A stretch of DNA of 64,000 bases from Opeltia flavorubescens. Lineage: Eukaryota > Ascomycota > Lecanoromycetes > Teloschistales > Teloschistaceae. This document shows, in pieces, positions 62,421 through 64,000 of this stretch. The notes under the pieces are model-generated. The model had not been told where the DNA came from. It saw only the letters and a list, made by a program, of their open reading frames with translations, and did no database searches. A program made the translations under genes and the position numbers. The first letter of the stretch is position 1; each line of letters begins with the position of its first letter. The DNA lies in assembly GCA_000442125.1 (NCBI GenBank), contig KE546979.1, positions 186,001-250,000 on the forward strand, written 5' to 3'.

Positions 62421-63499
62421 ATGGCCAGCCTTGCGGAAATCGAGTCTTCCAACTCACGCATACCTTCAACTCTTCCTACTAATCTTGTCGCCGTCTTTGT
62501 CGGCGCCACGAGCGGCATAGGTGAATATGCATTGACGCAGTTTGTTGAACACGCACGTCAACCGACCGTCTACTTCGTCGGTCGCTCACAAGAGAGTGCC
62601 ACTCGAATTACCAAGCAATGCCAGAAGATCAATGCTGATGGCCGATACAACTTCATTCGATCCGACACAAGCCTGATCCGGAACGTCGATGATGTTTGTA
62701 ATGAGATCAAAAGCAAAGAGAAAGCCATCAACCTTCTCTTCCTTACTACTGGCACTTTACTCAGTCACACAGGTACGTTCGATGGGCATACTTCACCCAG
62801 TCGGGCGAGTTATCATCAATCCTGACCTTTTCGTTAGAGACCTCTGAAGGTCTGCACTTCGCCACAGCAGTCACCTACTACTCTCGCACTCGTTTCATCT
62901 TCAACCTCCTCCCTCTTCTCCGATCGGCTTCCGACCTTCGTCGCGTCGTCACGGTCTTCGGGGCGGGGAAAGAAGGGCCCGTAACTAAGTCTGATTTCCA
63001 GGCTTGGAAAGTTTCGATGCTCGCACAGAGGGGCCATGTGAGCTCCATGACCACCCTTTCTCTCGAGGCTCTCGCGAAGCAAGCTCCCGAGGTGTCATTC
63101 ATTCACGACTTCCCTGGTCTGGTCAAGACAAATCTGGCACGCGGGGGAGAGGGCCCCGCGATCTACATGTTCAAGCAAATGTTCAAAGTCATCAACCCTC
63201 TCTTGGCCATGTCGAATCGTGAATGCGGCGAGCGTCAGACGTTTTTCGCGACAAGTGCCAGATTCCCGAGCAAGGATACTGTTGCTAGCGGGGTGCCATT
63301 AGCTAGTGGCATGACGGTTGCGCGCGGGACCAACGGTCAAGACGGGAGTGGCGTCTACTCAGTGGACTATGATGGCAAGAATGCAGGGGCCAAGGTGGAG
63401 GCACTCTTGGCAAAATTCAGACAGGAAGGCTTGGTAGAGAAAGTTTGGGAGCATACGATGCAGGAATTCGAGCGTATTACTAGGTCAAAAGCTGCTTGA
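62421..63499 (+). CDS. Short-chain dehydrogenase/reductase-like protein
   Basis: Exons 62421-62772 and 62838-63499 (65-nt intron, GTACGT..CTGAC..TTAG) give 337 residues. The Rossmann loop is GATSGIG at 28-34, followed by the adenine-ribose region (VYFVGRSQESATRI) and DTSLIRNVDDVC. The catalytic Tyr-x-x-x-Lys is altered: TYYSRTRF puts Arg136 where Lys is expected after Tyr132. Many fungal relatives of this subgroup show the same YYSR.RF pattern, so activity may be changed rather than lost. The later part (DFPGLVKTNLARG, TNGQDGSGVYSVDYDGKNAG) is typical of the fungal group. The upstream in-frame ATG at 62172 is unlikely to be used. Confidence 0.88.
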
Positions 63500-64000
63500 G
63501 GTCCTCGCCTCTTCATAAGCTTTAAAATGAGGCTGTGTCAAGTATTGGGGACTCAGGATTGTCTACGGGGGCACCAGGGGAAAGAGATGACGCAATTGGG
63601 GCTCAAGCCTTGGCTTGACTATGGCTTTCACTTCGAATTGCATCACGAGGTATCGAGATGGATGACACTGGCATGCAAGATTGAAGATTCGATTAAGCGA
63701 GACTAGTTGATAGCAAATCGACTAACATGACCACCTAATGAACTTGCCATTATCGCGCCCTCTTAGACCTAGGATGTTTTCGGCATGCTGCTCCAGAATG
63801 GGCAGGCCCGTTTGCACTGTTCCTATTCCAAGAATGGTCTGGGACCACAAGTGTCACCAATCATGGTGTTAATCTGACAATACATGACTACACCCACTCA
63901 CCACGTGTTTCTGGGGGTGGTCTGGATGAGATGACGAGCTTCTGCGGAAATGCCTGACTCAATAGGAATTAATCCTCCGGCCATTCGCTATAAGAAGGCT
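63500..64000. other. Right-edge intergenic DNA
   Basis: About 500 bp after the SDR-like gene; no gene seen up to the window end. Confidence 0.5.

Overview
The window looks like a nuclear contig from a filamentous ascomycete (Pezizomycotina, probably a leotiomycete such as Helotiales; the rank is inference). Most genes carry several short introns of about 48-130 nt with GT..AG ends and CTRAY branch points. The genes include a PTH11/rhodopsin-type receptor, a DUF7703-like 7TM protein, a CYP65-type P450 and a choline sulfatase, all common in this group. No rRNA, tRNA, CRISPR or transposon was recognised.

Layout. 0-38 kb is mostly conserved: SPF1 P5A-ATPase (partial, -), glutaminyl-tRNA synthetase (+), eIF2alpha (-), a secreted Cys-rich protein (+), a small beta-trefoil-like candidate (-), a PIF1-type helicase (-), a rhodopsin-like 7TM protein (-), a P450 (+), a 7TM gene broken by stops at Trp codons (+), the Arf-GEF SEC7 (-) facing pyruvate dehydrogenase E2 (+), an Mme1-like mitochondrial carrier (+), a membrane protein of unknown function (+), a small 90-aa gene (+) and choline sulfatase (+).

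38-60 kb is an accessory block of lineage-specific DNA. It begins with a repeat-rich segment, then has two large membrane-anchored, mostly disordered or coiled-coil proteins (41.1-43.3 and 45.1-48.2 kb). After these comes a tandem family of small helical proteins: nine head-to-tail minus-strand two-exon genes (51.2 to 57.8 kb, one every 0.7-1.0 kb), with single-exon relatives at 48.8, 58.2 and 59.1 kb and a probable fragment at 58.8 kb. All nine share a phase-0 intron just before a [KR]-x-[TLIF]-TL[DN]-like motif, a C-terminal helix ending near a Cys/Arg-Met motif, and a bZIP-type site (TGASTCA, TGACGTCA or TGACGTA) about 100-180 bp upstream of the ATG. I do not recognise the family and give it no function. 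It is the best candidate here for an undescribed system.

60-64 kb returns to ordinary metabolic genes: a CipB-like MDR oxidoreductase (-) and an SDR-like protein (+). Core genes do not form one pathway. Exon boundaries were read by eye from splice consensus, frame and family conservation, without transcript data.
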